From the NCBI GenBank assembly GCA_965246845.1, contig CBDFFR010000012.1:1798001-1862000 (forward strand): DNA of 64,000 bases. The letters run 5' to 3'. The stretch comes from JBBRMW01 sp965246845. Its GTDB lineage: Bacteria > Chloroflexota > Anaerolineae > Aggregatilineales > UBA2796. Made by a program: the position numbers and the translations under genes. Under the pieces are notes generated by a model, which worked only from the letters and a program-made list of their open reading frames with translations, was not told the origin of the DNA and made no database searches. Of this stretch, positions 25,671 through 34,649 are shown piece by piece; position 1 is the first letter of the stretch; every line of letters begins with the position of its first letter.

Positions 25671-27299
25671 TTATGTCGTTGGTATTCCCGCCATCAACCG
25701 CAGCCGCCCCGCGATCTGCTCCGCACGGTAACGCAGCACGCCCGGATAATCATCCGTCCAGAGCGGACCGTCCTTCGCGGGCGGTAAAAAGTGGGATAAC
25801 AATGTCTGGTCGATTTCCGGGTTGGCCTCCGCGAAATCGGGCAGGTACGCGGAGGGCAGCTTGCCGAGCATGACATTGTGCAGCGCGGGCGGGATCAACA
25901 GCAGGTTCATCACGAGATCGGCCTCGTGAACCGCATCCAGCCCGGAGAGCGCCCTCTTATTGAAAATAAGTCGGCGCTCCTGCTTGGTCGTCGGAGATAG
26001 TACGGTCGAATCCAGCTTGATCGGCTTGTTGTCGATGAAGTCACGCGGACCGCTCAACGCCATCAGGCACAGCACCGCGTTCTTGAGCGCACCTTGCCGC
26101 TCGTTGCGCAGCTTGAGCAAATCGTTCGCGCCTGCCGCGCCGCGTACCGAAAGCAGTATCGGCTGATTGCGCAGCAGCAAATCCATCACATCGGACGCAT
26201 CGCGCGCCATCGCGGTTACGGCGGCCTGCGCATAGCGCGCCGTGATGCCCGCCCGCCAGAACCATTCTGTCAAGCCTGCTACCTGCGCCTCGTCCGGCTG
26301 TGGCGTGGACAGTTTCGCGTAAAAGTAGCCGAGCAGCGGCAGCATCGCGCGGTAGGGCAGCCATTCATAGCGCATTACGCCGAACCGCTCATAAAGTATC
26401 GTGACCGCATTGAATAACCCGCGTATGCAGCGCTCCCACACCACCTCGACCTCTTCCACGCTCAGTTCAAGCTGCGCGGCCTGTGTCGACGTGCCACGCA
26501 GGTACAGCGCGAGCGTCTCCGTCACGACTTCCGGCTCGACCGCGCCGAACGGGGTTTCTTCAAGCGTGCGGTTCAAGTCCTTCTTGATGCGGTCGCGCAG
26601 GTTGAAATCAGTGGACCACGTAGACGCGATGATCAGGTCCGAAAGGCTGAGGCGCTTGCCACCCTGATTGATGCGCTTGAAAATCTCCGCCACATCGTCG
26701 AGCGTCTTGTCCTCGATCATGATCACCGAAAACGGGTAATTCTTGAAGCGCATCCGGCAGTCGCGCAGGCGGCGGCGCTGTTCCGGCGTCAGCTTGTCTT
26801 CGAGGTCGTAACGGTCGTCATCCGTCAGGTCGCAGAACGGAATATAGCGCGTCTCGTCCCCGCGTCGCAGCCGGAAAAGCCCCTCATCGACATCGAATAC
26901 AATATCCGTGTACGCGCGCAGCCGTTCGATCAACGCGGGGTCGCTGTTCGGGTCGGCCTCGTGCCGTTCGATCAGTGGACGGGCGTGGCTCACGACGTAA
27001 AGCGAGGTAATACGCTGCTGCCCGTCGAGGATGAACATCAATTCATCGGAAGGCTTCGGCGGCGGGAGTTTGAGACCCGCGACATCGCGGAAGTATTTAT
27101 TGTAGAAGGTCGGCGCTCGCCAGATAAAAAAGCTGCCAATCGGGAACTCACGGTAGATCGAGTCGAGCAGCGCGACAACCTTGTTCCGCTCCCAGACCCA
27201 CGCCCGCTGGAAATCCGGGACGCGCAGCCGCCCGTCGCTGATCGCGGTCGCGAGGCGCGGCAGGTCCCACCGCAGGACTTCGATTTTGCTTGGTTGCAA
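25671..27299 (-). CDS. DUF262 domain protein
   Basis: The 542-residue protein has the DUF262 signatures near the N-terminus: VPDFQRAWVW (27-36), VVALLDSIYREFPIGSF and the ParB/Srx-like LDGQQRITSL (91-100), then EIFKRINQGGKRLSLSDL. DUF262 proteins include the GmrS part of type IV modified-DNA restriction enzymes; in that family the DGQQR motif is tied to nucleotide hydrolysis. No GmrD-type HNH (DUF1524) motif is seen in the C-terminal 300 residues, so it may work with a partner or differently. A TTG start has GGAG 5 nt upstream. It is divergent from the orphan gene at 27407, with 107 bp between. Confidence 0.82.
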   Translation of the reverse strand: MQPSKIEVLRWDLPRLATAISDGRLRVPDFQRAWVWERNKVVALLDSIYREFPIGSFFIWRAPTFYNKYFRDVAGLKLPPPKPSDELMFILDGQQRITSLYVVSHARPLIERHEADPNSDPALIERLRAYTDIVFDVDEGLFRLRRGDETRYIPFCDLTDDDRYDLEDKLTPEQRRRLRDCRMRFKNYPFSVIMIEDKTLDDVAEIFKRINQGGKRLSLSDLIIASTWSTDFNLRDRIKKDLNRTLEETPFGAVEPEVVTETLALYLRGTSTQAAQLELSVEEVEVVWERCIRGLFNAVTILYERFGVMRYEWLPYRAMLPLLGYFYAKLSTPQPDEAQVAGLTEWFWRAGITARYAQAAVTAMARDASDVMDLLLRNQPILLSVRGAAGANDLLKLRNERQGALKNAVLCLMALSGPRDFIDNKPIKLDSTVLSPTTKQERRLIFNKRALSGLDAVHEADLVMNLLLIPPALHNVMLGKLPSAYLPDFAEANPEIDQTLLSHFLPPAKDGPLWTDDYPGVLRYRAEQIAGRLRLMAGIPTT

Positions 27300-27406
27300 T
27301 GCGTCTCCATTCGCTGATTTGCAGACGGAGCGTGTATTTTAGCGCTATAATGCTGTCTCGTCAGGAAGATGGGCATGAATTCAATACCCGAAAAGAGAAG
27401 ATGTAA

Positions 27407-28054
27407 ATGGGAATTCACATTTCAGTCGAGAGTATCATTCGGCATCCAACACGAAGGAATTTGAACGGACCGTATCAAATACAGGAACTAATGCAACGTG
27501 CAAAGATTGGAGCGATTCAACGTACATTCGGTTTAAGTGAGTTGTCTTGGGAAGAACCTTCCTCAATAGAAGGTTTTATCACTACGTCAAGTTTTTCGCG
27601 TTGGGCCGCCGTACAAAGACTCGCATTTGCAATTGAGGTGCAGACTGCTACTGGCGACCTCGATTTGCAAGAAGTTGTATATATTATGCGTAATGGGAAT
27701 CACGGAACAAGATTTCTCGCGCGCTATCGTCATTTATTGCAACACGATATTTACAACGCTTATTGGTTGCCTTTCGGCTTTGATAGTCCAAAACTCGTAA
27801 GTTTCAAGTACCAAGAGGCACAAGAATACCGGAATTATTTTTCAGTTGGGTCAACTCAGCAATTGATAGCTGAATTGATCGATTTACGAAATACCTGCGC
27901 GTCGATCTGTGATCTGGTTGGAAGTGACACCTTGATTTCAGTAGACGATCCGAACCCACTTTCTTGGGGCAAAACTCTTGACTTATGTGTAACGCTTAAC
28001 GAGGCAACGCTAAATAGCGAACAGCTAAATCTTCCAATGGAAATTTCTTGGTGA
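27407..28054 (+). CDS. Orphan protein, AT-richer than surroundings
   Basis: A 215-residue protein I do not recognise. It has no signal peptide, membrane segment or cysteine motif. Segments such as RWAAVQRLAFAIEVQT, GNHGTRFLARYRHLLQHDIYN interrupted as RFLARYRHLL, and ELIDLRNTCASICDLVG suggest a soluble alpha/beta protein. Base composition and codon use (many A/T third positions) differ sharply from neighbouring genes, which suggests recent acquisition. It is divergent from the DUF262 gene across 107 bp, an arrangement often seen in defence loci, but no functional link is shown. It converges on the EEP nuclease gene with 9 bp between. Confidence 0.7.
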   Translation: MGIHISVESIIRHPTRRNLNGPYQIQELMQRAKIGAIQRTFGLSELSWEEPSSIEGFITTSSFSRWAAVQRLAFAIEVQTATGDLDLQEVVYIMRNGNHGTRFLARYRHLLQHDIYNAYWLPFGFDSPKLVSFKYQEAQEYRNYFSVGSTQQLIAELIDLRNTCASICDLVGSDTLISVDDPNPLSWGKTLDLCVTLNEATLNSEQLNLPMEISW

Positions 28055-28063
28055 GATCATGAT

Positions 28064-28855
28064 CTACCATCTCAGCCGTGCCTCCACCGCATCATGATCG
28101 CTCAAAAACATCTGGCTCCCATCAGCCAAGCGGTGTTTCTGCTCAAATCGAAACCGCGCCTGCGCCTCGACCTGTATCCCTTGCGGCGCGCGATACAGGT
28201 TGAAATCAATCGCGGTGGCGTAGCGCGCGGGCATCACGGCCATTGGTCGGTAGGTCGGGCGGGTGTTCCCCGATAGCGGGTCGGTCAGGCCGCTGCGCTG
28301 CAAAAACTCATCCGCCAGCCAGCTCCCGCGCGGCACATTGAAATCCCCCGCGACGACGACCAGATGATCCGGCGGCTGCTCGTTCACTAGATCGGCAAGT
28401 TCTGCGAGCTGTTCCCATTCGTGCCGCGCGAAGCGATTGCCGCGCGACCAATCGCCCGTATAGTTCGCGGTCAGGTGCGTATTCATCACCACAACCGGGA
28501 GTTCGCCAATTCGTATATGGGTAATCAGCACGCCTTTGTGTAGAATCCAATCCGCGAGCGCAGGCGTATACCACAACCCGCGCTCACGGTAGAGGACGAA
28601 GCGCCATTCCGTCAGCGGGTGGCGGCTGAGGGTCAACAATCCACCCTTCGGCGCGTGGACGAACGGCGCATACTCGCGATAGGGGTACGCTGTGCAGCTT
28701 TTGATGAGCAGCCGCCGGAAGGCGTGCGCCTGCACTTCCTGCAAGGTGATCACATCCGCGTCAAGCGCGTTCAAGGATGCGCCGAGCGCCCGCAGGCGCT
28801 GGACAGTCCCCAGCGCGGGGACGCCGAAGCAGTTCATCGTGAGCGTAGTCAGCAT
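28064..28855 (-). CDS. Endonuclease/exonuclease/phosphatase family protein
   Basis: The 263-residue protein has the EEP (DNase I-like/sphingomyelinase) active-site pattern: LTMNCFG with the first Asn, DVITLQEV with the metal-binding Glu, VVMNTHLTANY, VVAGDFNVPRGS with Asp and Asn, and a C-terminal LSDHDAV. A neutral-sphingomyelinase-like phosphodiesterase is one option; a nuclease is another. No signal peptide is seen. Confidence 0.82.
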   Translation of the reverse strand: MLTTLTMNCFGVPALGTVQRLRALGASLNALDADVITLQEVQAHAFRRLLIKSCTAYPYREYAPFVHAPKGGLLTLSRHPLTEWRFVLYRERGLWYTPALADWILHKGVLITHIRIGELPVVVMNTHLTANYTGDWSRGNRFARHEWEQLAELADLVNEQPPDHLVVVAGDFNVPRGSWLADEFLQRSGLTDPLSGNTRPTYRPMAVMPARYATAIDFNLYRAPQGIQVEAQARFRFEQKHRLADGSQMFLSDHDAVEARLRW

Positions 28856-28916
28856 AGCAAGGGTTTAGCAGACGCGACGGTTTTTGGCGAAAACGGCTAC
28901 TTATGGGGGAACACTC

Positions 28917-29618
28917 GTGAAACTTTATGATCTGGCACGCTATGGATTGTGGCTCGCCGTCGCGGAAACGGCCTACGAGAACCGCGCGATGTACCATATG
29001 TCCACGACCTGGCTGCCGCACCTGATCACCAATTCGCTCTCGCTGCTCTTCCCGGAAATCGTCGGCGCCGCGTTGCCATTGCTGAATCCAGCACCGGATG
29101 ACTCCGCGAACGATCTGGAACTGGCAGAAAAGACCCTCGCGGGAATGGCCGTAGATAACCCGCACTATGTCGGCTACGTGACGCCGCTCGCGGTTGGCTA
29201 CATCCTCTCGCATCCGCGCTTCAACATCTATAAGGGCGAACTGGCCGATATTCGCGTGCTGGGCTTGGGTCTGGATGCGCTGCCGCATTCCGCGACTGCT
29301 TACGGCCTCGCCGCGCTCACCGCCGATACTGCCGAATATGCAGCGACGATTGTTCATAGGCGCAATGTCCTGTATCCGCTCGTCAAATTGGCAGCGAACA
29401 ACCCCGCGCTGTTCTCCGGGCTGGTGGTCGCTATCGCGACGCTCTTTTATGAAGGCGGCGAGTATCGCGTTCACCGCTACGAACTCGCGAAGCAGAACGG
29501 CGACATCACCAAAATCAATATGATGTGGAGCGTTGAAGACACTGCCCGCGATGTCACCGCCAACGCGCTCGGCTGGCTGGCCGCGATGATCTTCCGGCTC
29601 GTGCGTGGGCGGCGCTGA
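28917..29618 (+). CDS. Unknown protein with hydrophobic segments
   Basis: The 233-residue protein has hydrophobic stretches near residues 35-55, 90-105, 130-140 and 170-185 and ends in a basic LVRGRR. It may be membrane-associated. I recognise no domain. The GTG start at 28917 is chosen because GGGGGA lies 6 nt upstream; an upstream start at 28884 is unsupported. Its stop overlaps the ATG of the lipid kinase gene (TGATGA), so the two are translated together, which hints at a role near lipids. Confidence 0.6.
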   Translation: MKLYDLARYGLWLAVAETAYENRAMYHMSTTWLPHLITNSLSLLFPEIVGAALPLLNPAPDDSANDLELAEKTLAGMAVDNPHYVGYVTPLAVGYILSHPRFNIYKGELADIRVLGLGLDALPHSATAYGLAALTADTAEYAATIVHRRNVLYPLVKLAANNPALFSGLVVAIATLFYEGGEYRVHRYELAKQNGDITKINMMWSVEDTARDVTANALGWLAAMIFRLVRGRR

Positions 29619-30559
29619 TGACCGTCGACGCGCTGGTTATCGTCAACCCGCGAGCGCAGAGCGGCGGCGCGTCGAGCAACGAGCGCGAACGTGAACGCGA
29701 ATCAATCACGGCGCGATTGAAGGCGCTCCCCGAAGCTGCGACCGTCGCATGGACTGTGACCGATCATCCTGGACACGCGACCGATATTGCGAAGGAAGCC
29801 GCCAATGCGGGTACGCGCTACGTCTTCGCGGCGGGTGGCGATGGCACGATCAGCGAGGTCGTGAACGGACTAATGCAGGTTGAGCAACGCCCGGTTTTCG
29901 GCGTGCTGCCCTGGGGGACGCTTAACGACTTTTATCACGCGCTGGTCGATGCGGAGCGCGCATTGCCCGCTGACCAATCCTGCATAAGCCTCGATGTTGG
30001 GCGCGTGCAGGTATATGCGCTGGAGCGCTATTGCTGTTTAAGCATCAGCGTCGGGTTGAGCAGTTGGGCGAATATGCAGTATCAGCAGGCCGCGCGGCGC
30101 TTCGGGCGCGTTTTGGGGGCAATTCCCGCAGTCTTGAATACGCTGCTCAAATACCGCCGAACGCCGGGTATCTTGCTCCGGCTGGATGAGCAACCGCCGA
30201 AACGCCGCCGAATGCTCGCGCTCGCCATCGGCAATGCAGCAACGGTCGGCGGCGGGGTACGGCTCACCCCGGACGCGAGGATCGATGACGGCAAGTTCGA
30301 TCTGTCGATCATTAAAGAGATCAGCCTGTGGCGGCTCGCCCTCGTTCTCATTGGTGCGCGGCTGGTGCGGCACTATCGTTCGCCTGCGCTGGAGCAATTT
30401 CAGGCGCAGCACATGAGCATCACCTCCGCGCGACCGATTACGATCAACATCGATGGTGAACCGCTCCCGCTGCCCGGTTCGCAGGCGTCGTCGCTCTCTG
30501 TGACGGTGCTTGCGGCTGCGCTGCAGGTGGTGCGTCCGTCGCAGATTACAGAAAACTAA
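29618..30559 (+). CDS. Diacylglycerol kinase-family lipid kinase
   Basis: The 313-residue protein resembles YegS/BmrU/DgkB lipid kinases. It has VIVNPRAQSGG at the N-terminus, AAGGDGTISEVVNGL (nucleotide-binding GGDGT), FGVLPWGTLNDF and a C-terminal beta domain with LAIGNAATVGGGVRLTPDARIDDGKFDL split here as GNAATVGGG and PDARIDDGKFDL. It phosphorylates a lipid hydroxyl with ATP, probably diacylglycerol or a related lipid. It is coupled to the preceding membrane-protein gene. Confidence 0.85.
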   Translation: MTVDALVIVNPRAQSGGASSNERERERESITARLKALPEAATVAWTVTDHPGHATDIAKEAANAGTRYVFAAGGDGTISEVVNGLMQVEQRPVFGVLPWGTLNDFYHALVDAERALPADQSCISLDVGRVQVYALERYCCLSISVGLSSWANMQYQQAARRFGRVLGAIPAVLNTLLKYRRTPGILLRLDEQPPKRRRMLALAIGNAATVGGGVRLTPDARIDDGKFDLSIIKEISLWRLALVLIGARLVRHYRSPALEQFQAQHMSITSARPITINIDGEPLPLPGSQASSLSVTVLAAALQVVRPSQITEN

Positions 30560-30591
30560 AACAAAACGCCCGGCCATCAATAGACCGGGCG
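30557..30591 (-). terminator. Rho-independent terminator
   Basis: On the minus strand a stem CGCCCGG/CCGGGCG (30585-30591 with 30567-30573, 11-base loop) is followed by TTTTGTTTTAG. It lies about 50 bp after the stop of the cytochrome peroxidase gene and ends that transcript. On the plus strand it also follows the lipid kinase gene but lacks a T tail. Confidence 0.75.
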
Positions 30592-30638
30592 GTTGCGGTT
30601 GGCTAATCCCACTTCGCGCGTCGATTCCTCTACGCGGA

Positions 30639-32939
30639 TTACGGCGCGACAGGCTGCGTACTCGCGTCGATGGAATACAGGAAGCGAACCAGCTTGCGGC
30701 GATCTTCCGCATTGGTCAGGCCATCCACGCCACCCGTCCCTGCGGCGCGGTGCGTGATGAACTTATCGCTCATTACCTCTTCGATGGAGTTGGCCGTACC
30801 GTTGTGGAAGTATGGCGGGAACGCGAACACGCCGAGCAGCGACGGTGGGACGAATCCGTCTGCGCCGAGCGGCGGCTTGCCATTCGCGCGCACTTCATTC
30901 TTGATCGCCGGGTTGAACGTCCCCACATTGCTGAGTTGCGCGGTGATCTGCCCGGCTTTGAGCAGCTTGAGGTCGGTGATCGGTCCGTCGATACGGCTGC
31001 TGGACCACTTCGGGCCGCCGTGACAGGACTGGCAATTGTTCTGGATGAAAATCGCGCGTCCTTCGATCACATCCGGGTCTTTCTGGTTGGCGGGCGAGAT
31101 CGGGCCGCGGATTGTTTTCTCATAAGCGATGATCGCGTCCCACGCATTCACGAGCTGGCCGCTCTGTGTACGGAATTTGAGCTGACCGCGTGCCGAATTT
31201 GCGGGCGCGAGCTGCGCCGGGTCGCCAATCGTCAGGCCGCCGATTTTGGCAGTCGCTTCCAGCGCGCCGCTCGCATCGGTGAGCAGCCCCTTACCGCCGG
31301 ATGCCGTGCGAATGTTCAACTCGAAGTCGTGTTCCTCATCGAACACAGCGGACCAGTTCAACGCGCGCTGGAAGCCGCCTGCGAAATCCTGATGCTGGCT
31401 GATCGTCCGGCGCGGACCCGAACCGAATATCCAGACGACGTTATCCGCGAGGCCGAAGGGGTGGCACGAACCGCACGATCCCCAGCCATCAGCGGACATA
31501 TTCCCGACGCCCTTCTCGAACTCCCCGACCGACGTGTTATATAGTTCCTTGCCTGCCAGCGCGAGTTCTTCCGGGGTTCCCGCCGTCGCTAGTGCGGCAG
31601 AGCGCATCGTGCCGGAGACCTGTTCGGGGTTGCGCGTGAGGTCCAGCACGGTCACATCGCGCGAGACGTAATTGGCAACATAGGCGCGCGTATCCGTGCT
31701 ATTGATGACGATGCCGCGCGGATTGCGCCCGACCGCGACATCGGCAATGCGGTTGTCGAGCGGGTTGGTCGCGACCGCCGATGCGCCCGTTTTCGGGTCC
31801 ACCGCGATCTTGACGACGATATTGCTACCCGCGCTCACGACATAACCGACATTTTCCTTGTTCTTGAAGGCAATCGCCCAGGGAACCGTCGGGAATAGCT
31901 TGCGCGTCCCGGCGGGCTGCGCCGCGACTGCCCTGTGCAGGTTGATCGTCTGGCCTGCATCCTGATTGTTGCTTGTGTTGATGACATGCAACAGTGCGTG
32001 CGTGTTGTTGTTGAAGCGGATCGGACCATTCGGCGATGCGCCGGTATTCGGCAAATAGGCGAAGCCGTTCTTGATCGCGATAGCCTGCAACTGGTTCGGG
32101 TACGCGCCCGTTACGAACGTCGATTTGAGCGTCTTGCCGTCTGCTTCCTTTTCCTTTGACTCCTCTTTGGCAATGGCATCGGCGGGCGCTTTGAAGCCCG
32201 TATCAGGCAGATTCTTAAGGATCACCTGTCCCGCGACCGCATCTGTCTTGGTCAGAATGCGCGTGACGAGCGCCGTTTTCGAGTCGTCCTCGCCATCCAG
32301 CTTGTTCGTCGCGAACGAATAGAAGTGCGTGATATACGCGATCTCGTCGTCGTCCTTGTCGTCGCCATTGTTAGTGATCGCAATGCCGCGCGGCTCGCTA
32401 CCGACCGTCGGACCGATGTTCGCAATTTCGACAAGCACGGCCTTTGTATTCGTGTCAATCACGCTCACTGAGTTCGAGCGCGCGTTGGTGACGTAAACCT
32501 TCGTGCCGTTTGGCGTCATCGCCACGCCATACGGTTCTGTACCGACTTTCAGCGTTTGGCCGACTGCCGCGACCGGGTTGCCGCTCCGGTTGATGGTGAT
32601 CACCGAAACTGTGCCATCAATGGTGTTGGCGGCATAAACCGTGCTGCCATCCGGCGAAATAGCAACGCCCGAAGGCTCGCGCCCGACTTTGACTTCGGCC
32701 AGTTTCTGGTTGTGGTCCTCGCGCACATCGAAGATCGTCACGGTGTCGTTATCCGGGTTCGCGACCGCGAGCAGCGAGTCATCGGCACTGAGCGCGAGCG
32801 GACCGGATTTCGTCGGGCTTGCAAAGCGGCTGGGTCCCTGCGCGAGCAGCGGTCGCGTCCCCGCCAGCAGCAGCGCCAAAACAGCCGCACTCATCAAAAC
32901 TGTGCGTGAATGTAAACGTTTGAACGAAATAACGTGCAT
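30639..32939 (-). CDS. YVTN beta-propeller fused to diheme cytochrome c peroxidase domain
   Basis: A 766-residue exported protein. The signal peptide covers about residues 1-34. Residues about 40-430 form a YncE-like YVTN propeller with repeats such as VGREPSGVAISPDGSTVYAAN, cited here as GREPSGVAISPDG, GTEPYGVAMTPNGTKVYVTN and GRNPRGIVINSTDTRAYVAN. Residues about 440-766 are a MauG/CcpA-type domain with two heme motifs, CGSCH (489-493) and CQSCH (636-640). Such proteins reduce peroxide or oxidise substrates with electrons from cytochrome c. The start at 32939 has GGAG just upstream. The propeller may bind a protein or metal substrate. Confidence 0.85.
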   Translation of the reverse strand: MHVISFKRLHSRTVLMSAAVLALLLAGTRPLLAQGPSRFASPTKSGPLALSADDSLLAVANPDNDTVTIFDVREDHNQKLAEVKVGREPSGVAISPDGSTVYAANTIDGTVSVITINRSGNPVAAVGQTLKVGTEPYGVAMTPNGTKVYVTNARSNSVSVIDTNTKAVLVEIANIGPTVGSEPRGIAITNNGDDKDDDEIAYITHFYSFATNKLDGEDDSKTALVTRILTKTDAVAGQVILKNLPDTGFKAPADAIAKEESKEKEADGKTLKSTFVTGAYPNQLQAIAIKNGFAYLPNTGASPNGPIRFNNNTHALLHVINTSNNQDAGQTINLHRAVAAQPAGTRKLFPTVPWAIAFKNKENVGYVVSAGSNIVVKIAVDPKTGASAVATNPLDNRIADVAVGRNPRGIVINSTDTRAYVANYVSRDVTVLDLTRNPEQVSGTMRSAALATAGTPEELALAGKELYNTSVGEFEKGVGNMSADGWGSCGSCHPFGLADNVVWIFGSGPRRTISQHQDFAGGFQRALNWSAVFDEEHDFELNIRTASGGKGLLTDASGALEATAKIGGLTIGDPAQLAPANSARGQLKFRTQSGQLVNAWDAIIAYEKTIRGPISPANQKDPDVIEGRAIFIQNNCQSCHGGPKWSSSRIDGPITDLKLLKAGQITAQLSNVGTFNPAIKNEVRANGKPPLGADGFVPPSLLGVFAFPPYFHNGTANSIEEVMSDKFITHRAAGTGGVDGLTNAEDRRKLVRFLYSIDASTQPVAP

Positions 32940-33061
32940 GGCTCCACTCCCCCTCATCGGTGTAATAAGACGATTACATTATGTCTGAATCCGATTTTGG
33001 CGCAACTCTCTGAAATTGTGTGCTGCTATACCAGTACAAATCCACACGGCGTCGAAGGAGG

Positions 33062-33090
33062 TTGACATAGAACGAATTTTCCAATACACT
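33062..33090 (+). promoter_or_regulatory. Promoter of the SRPBCC-ArsR operon
   Basis: TTGACA (33062-33067) and TACACT (33085-33090) are 17 bp apart. The start site near 33097 would fall inside the palindrome at 33095-33110. Confidence 0.75.
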
Positions 33091-33094
33091 ATAC

Positions 33095-33110
33095 GCAACC
33101 ATTTGGTTGC
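33095..33110. promoter_or_regulatory. Probable ArsR-type operator
   Basis: GCAACCATTTGGTTGC is a perfect 7-2-7 inverted repeat placed just after the -10 box. The AACCAT/ATGGTT half-sites are typical for non-metal ArsR repressors paired with SRPBCC genes. The adjacent ArsR-type gene probably represses its own operon here. Confidence 0.75.
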
Positions 33111-33127
33111 ACATTGGAGAAATGAGT

Positions 33128-34054
33128 ATGCAGAAGGCAGGGGTCGAACGAAATATCTGGATCAATGCACCTCGCGAACGGGTCTGGCAGGCTATCCTGC
33201 AACCGGATCAACTCGCACAGTGGTTTTTGCCGCCCGCTATGGCCGCTCAGATGAAGCATGACGATAAGGGTATGCTCTCCGTGTCGATGGGCGGCATGGA
33301 TATTCCCGCTGCGATGATTGAAGTGGTCAGCGAGTCACGGCAACTGAAAAGTCGCAGTCTGCCGGATATGCTGCTCACGACAACATACACACTCGAAGAT
33401 GAAAACGGTGGCACACGACTGACGGTCACCATGAGTGGGTTTGACGCACTGCCAGAGCAGGCCGCACAGGAACGCCTTGAACCCAGCAGCGCGGGTTGGG
33501 AAAAGGCACTGGACAACCTGAAGGCATATATCGACGGTGCGAGCCTTCCTTTTCCAGAGGGATACATTGCCAGTTTATACGGCTATCGGAGAGAATCCAG
33601 AGAAATCTTTGCCGTTGAACGCACCATCTTGATCGATGCGCCTCGTGAGCGTGTCTGGCAAGCGATTACCGATCCGAAACAGCTTCAACAGTGGTTTTCA
33701 CCAGCAACCCCCTGGCTGCTATCTGCGCTGGAAGTTGGCGGACGGCTCTACATCTACAATTTAGAAACAGAGACCGAGATGTATACGCAAGTGATCGATC
33801 TTCTCGAACCGCTTCATCAGTTTGTTACCCGCACAATAGCAGTACCCCCGGAAATCCAACATGCTACAGCATGGCGCTTGGATCAAGAAAATGGTGGCAC
33901 ACGGGTAACAATTACCCATTCAGGCTATGAATTGGAGCCGGATAGCACTCGCCACCCGAATATGGAACAGAACGCATTCGGTTTCGGTATGATGCTGGCG
34001 AACCTGAAAGCGTACAGTGAAGGCAAGGACCTGCCCAACCCCTACGGCTTTTAA
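33128..34054 (+). CDS. Tandem SRPBCC (AHSA1-like) domain protein
   Basis: The 308-residue protein contains two AHSA1/START-like domains. Domain 1 (about 1-145) begins ERNIWINAPRERVWQAI and domain 2 (about 155-300) begins ERTILIDAPRERVWQAI; each has QW-F near residue 30 of the domain and ENGGTR-T-T--G near its end. Members have a deep hydrophobic pocket for small ligands. A duplication fused in one chain is less common than the single form. The ATG at 33128 is chosen because GGAG is 8 nt upstream; an ATG at 33122 is too close. The ArsR-type gene follows in the same operon. Confidence 0.82.
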   Translation: MQKAGVERNIWINAPRERVWQAILQPDQLAQWFLPPAMAAQMKHDDKGMLSVSMGGMDIPAAMIEVVSESRQLKSRSLPDMLLTTTYTLEDENGGTRLTVTMSGFDALPEQAAQERLEPSSAGWEKALDNLKAYIDGASLPFPEGYIASLYGYRRESREIFAVERTILIDAPRERVWQAITDPKQLQQWFSPATPWLLSALEVGGRLYIYNLETETEMYTQVIDLLEPLHQFVTRTIAVPPEIQHATAWRLDQENGGTRVTITHSGYELEPDSTRHPNMEQNAFGFGMMLANLKAYSEGKDLPNPYGF

Positions 34055-34156
34055 TCCCGGCCATGTAATCCCAAGTATACGGGTCGAGATGGCTTATTTC
34101 ACCCGTATACGTCGTTTCCGCACAGATTACCCAGCAACGTTGAGGGCATAAGTGAT

Positions 34157-34468
34157 ATGGATAATGCACCGATTTTTGCTGCACTGGCTGATCCGATGCG
34201 GCGCAAGCTGCTCATCAATCTGGCAGACAACAGCCCCAAAACGGTGACGCAGCTTGCCAGTGAATATCCTATTACACGGCAGGGAATATTGAAACATCTG
34301 CAAATCTTGCGTGATGCCGGGTTGGTGACTGTTCATCAACAGGGACGCGACAAACGTTATACCCTCTCACCTGAATCCCTGGGCGAGCTGGACCAATGGA
34401 TCAAAGAACTCAACGCGAAATGGGATGAACGGTTGCTGCGACTCAAGGCGTTTATCGAGAAAGAGTGA
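34157..34468 (+). CDS. ArsR-family transcriptional regulator
   Basis: The 103-residue winged helix protein has IFAALADPMRRKLLINLAD, TVTQLASEYPITRQGILKHLQ (recognition helix, here split from LQILRDAGLV) and the wing GRDKRYTLSP. It lacks Cys or His metal sites of classical ArsR/SmtB sensors. Such regulators are commonly paired with SRPBCC proteins. It likely binds the palindrome at 33095-33110 and controls its own operon. Confidence 0.88.
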   Translation: MDNAPIFAALADPMRRKLLINLADNSPKTVTQLASEYPITRQGILKHLQILRDAGLVTVHQQGRDKRYTLSPESLGELDQWIKELNAKWDERLLRLKAFIEKE

Positions 34469-34511
34469 CGTCCTGTTGATCTACAATTCAATCGGAGCGA
34501 CTCACGGAAAT

Positions 34512-34540
34512 TTGACAGCGCGCCTCATTTGTTCTAAAAT
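34512..34540 (+). promoter_or_regulatory. Promoter of atpA
   Basis: TTGACA (34512-34517) and TAAAAT (34535-34540) are exactly 17 bp apart, a near-consensus sigma-70-type promoter. The predicted start near 34547 leaves a leader of about 100 nt before the AGGAGGT ribosome site and ATG at 34650. Confidence 0.8.
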
Positions 34541-34649
34541 GTACAATCAATTGTGAGGTCGCAATTCGAGCGTTCTCACTTCTTTTCAGCAGTATCTTTA
34601 CGCGCACCAACCCGCGTTTCGTTCTTCCATTTTAGGAGGTCGCCCAATT

